Both the position numbers and the translations under genes were made by a program. Below the pieces are notes generated by a model. The model had not been told where the DNA came from. It ran no database searches and saw only the letters and a list, made by a program, of their open reading frames with translations. From assembly GCA_002482705.1 (NCBI GenBank), contig DLGM01000058.1, positions 1 through 5,692 on the forward strand: a DNA stretch of 5,692 nucleotides, written 5' to 3'. Below, in pieces: positions 4,934 to 5,692 of this stretch. Source of the DNA: Cyanobacteria bacterium UBA7694 (lineage in GTDB: Bacteria > Cyanobacteriota > Sericytochromatia > UBA7694). Each line of letters starts with the position of its first letter. Positions within the stretch are counted from its first letter, which is position 1.

Positions 4934-5692
4934 TTATCCTCCTATTAATTGATTATAACCATCATCAGAGACGGTTTCGATTGATCCGACCAAGTCCTCG
5001 GAGAATATCGCATCTTCGGACTGGTTTTCGAGTTCTACTATATACTCAGTCGGAACCTGAGCGGTGGTTGTTCCCTGAGTGTTCATAAAATAATTGCCAG
5101 CGATAGCCAAGAGGCCAAACATCGCGACACCTGCCACCATGCGTCCATAATTTTTTAGCCAAGCCACTTGGGGCAGAGCAAAAACTTTTTGGGGTGACGT
5201 ATTGATATCCAGTTCACGGGTCAGCCGGGCCAGAAAGTCGGCGCTGGGTTGATACTCGGGCAGAGCCTGTAGTTCGCCTGTCACCACTTTCATATTGTGC
5301 AGATGAATTTGAGCTTCAGCACCTGAGGCCCAGGCCTCTGCTTCAGGATTTTCACCGTCATAATAAGCAGAGAGTTCAGCAAAGGTGGGGGTGTTGTTGA
5401 TGGTTTGTAACAGGTTATCTAAGAAACCCATGCTGGGCTGATACTCAGGCAGGGCCTGTAGTTCGCCTGTCACTACTTTCATATTGTGCAGGTGAATTTG
5501 AGCTTCAGCACCTGAGACCGAGGCCTCTGCTTCCGGGTTTTCACCGTCATAATAAGCGGAGAGTTCAGCAAAGGTGGGGGTGTTGTTGATGGTTTGTAAC
5601 AGGTTATCCAAGAAATCCATGCTGGGCTGATACTCAGGCAGGGCCTGTAGTTCGCCCGTGACGACACGCATATTGTGCAGGTGAATTTGAGC
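4934..5692 (-). CDS. Membrane anti-sigma factor with tandemly repeated domain (N-terminus beyond right edge)
   Basis: The frame is open from the right edge to the TAA at 4934-4936, giving 252 visible residues. The Met codon at 5671 is not the start: the seven codons before it continue the repeat unit (AQIHLHN). Each 63-residue unit contains FAELSAYYDGE, a helix ending in IHLHN, then GELQALPEYQPS and DFL or GFL. This matches the layout of anti-sigma domains that hold an ECF sigma factor in the cytoplasm. The usual zinc-binding HxxxCxxC is absent; no cysteine is visible in the protein. A basic segment (WLKNYGR) precedes one transmembrane helix (visible residues about 185-203, GVAMFGLLAIAG). An acidic tail of 49 residues then lies outside the membrane and could be the sensing or proteolysis part. 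The final codons carry the ribosome site of the next gene. Sigma binding is inferred from layout, since no sigma gene is in view. Confidence 0.75.
   Translation of the reverse strand, partial: AQIHLHNMRVVTGELQALPEYQPSMDFLDNLLQTINNTPTFAELSAYYDGENPEAEASVSGAEAQIHLHNMKVVTGELQALPEYQPSMGFLDNLLQTINNTPTFAELSAYYDGENPEAEAWASGAEAQIHLHNMKVVTGELQALPEYQPSADFLARLTRELDINTSPQKVFALPQVAWLKNYGRMVAGVAMFGLLAIAGNYFMNTQGTTTAQVPTEYIVELENQSEDAIFSEDLVGSIETVSDDGYNQLIGG
4938..4943 (-). promoter_or_regulatory. Shine-Dalgarno inside the end of the anti-sigma gene
   Basis: AGGAGG is formed by the last sense codons of the anti-sigma gene (ATA GGA GGA), followed by TAA and the ATG of the LTXXQ gene with no gap. The spacing to the ATG at 4933 is four bases. 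Ribosomes ending the first gene would sit on this site, which implies translational coupling. Confidence 0.75.
5243..5692 (-). repeat. 189-bp in-frame tandem repeat
   Basis: The period is exactly 189 bases (63 codons). Two full units, 5271-5459 and 5460-5648, differ at nine positions (about 95% identity): six silent changes and three amino-acid changes (W/S, A/V, G/D). A further partial unit (5649-5692) runs off the right edge and is less similar near its start, with six differences in 44 bases. The left end (5243-5270) matches the corresponding unit end at 25 of 28 bases, then diverges as the protein moves into its membrane-proximal part. Confidence 0.95.

Noticed and set aside
4934..5671. 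Reading the Met codon at 5671 as the start of the anti-sigma gene
   Set aside because: The frame continues to the window edge with residues matching the repeat unit, and the same Met occurs inside every unit; the real start lies outside.
5271..5692. CRISPR or minisatellite interpretation of the 189-bp repeats
   Set aside because: The units are coding, in frame and directly adjacent without spacers, and the changes are mostly silent, so this is a protein-domain duplication.

Overview
The window looks like ordinary chromosomal DNA from a Gram-negative bacterium. All supported genes lie on the minus strand, so the text follows them from the right edge to the left. Three proteins appear to be exported or membrane-anchored, and a membrane anti-sigma factor is paired with an LTXXQ (Spy/CpxP-type) periplasmic protein. 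A cyanobacterium or a relative of that lineage is my best guess, from the look of the anti-sigma and LTXXQ proteins. No HIP1 octamer (GCGATCGC) was seen and no taxonomic marker gene is present, so this placement is weak.

Right block (5692 to about 4450): the 3' part of a membrane anti-sigma factor gene enters from the right edge. Its cytoplasmic part is built from a 189-bp (63-residue) tandem repeat that continues past the edge. Its last codons contain the Shine-Dalgarno sequence of the next gene, which starts directly after its stop codon and encodes a small secreted LTXXQ protein. A strong intrinsic terminator closes this unit. An ECF sigma factor gene is expected just beyond the right edge, but it is not visible.

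Middle block (about 4415 to 3498): a single gene with its own extended -10 promoter and a perfect Shine-Dalgarno encodes a 282-residue, mostly helical, apparently soluble protein that I do not recognise. It has two 34-residue repeats near its C-terminus. Short palindromes follow its stop codon.

Left block (about 3400 to 1): a candidate promoter and a two-tier stem-loop in the leader precede a thymidine kinase gene (tdk). The tdk stop overlaps the start of the next gene (TAATG). That gene encodes a membrane-anchored extracytoplasmic protein of unknown function with many motif-like stretches. After 70 bases comes the 5' part of a gene for a secreted protein with Ig-like domains, which runs off the left edge.

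The two most interesting points are the tandemly multiplied anti-sigma domain, which lacks the usual zinc-binding cysteines, and the coupling of a nucleoside kinase to an uncharacterised extracytoplasmic protein. I found no CRISPR array, tRNA, rRNA or insertion sequence.
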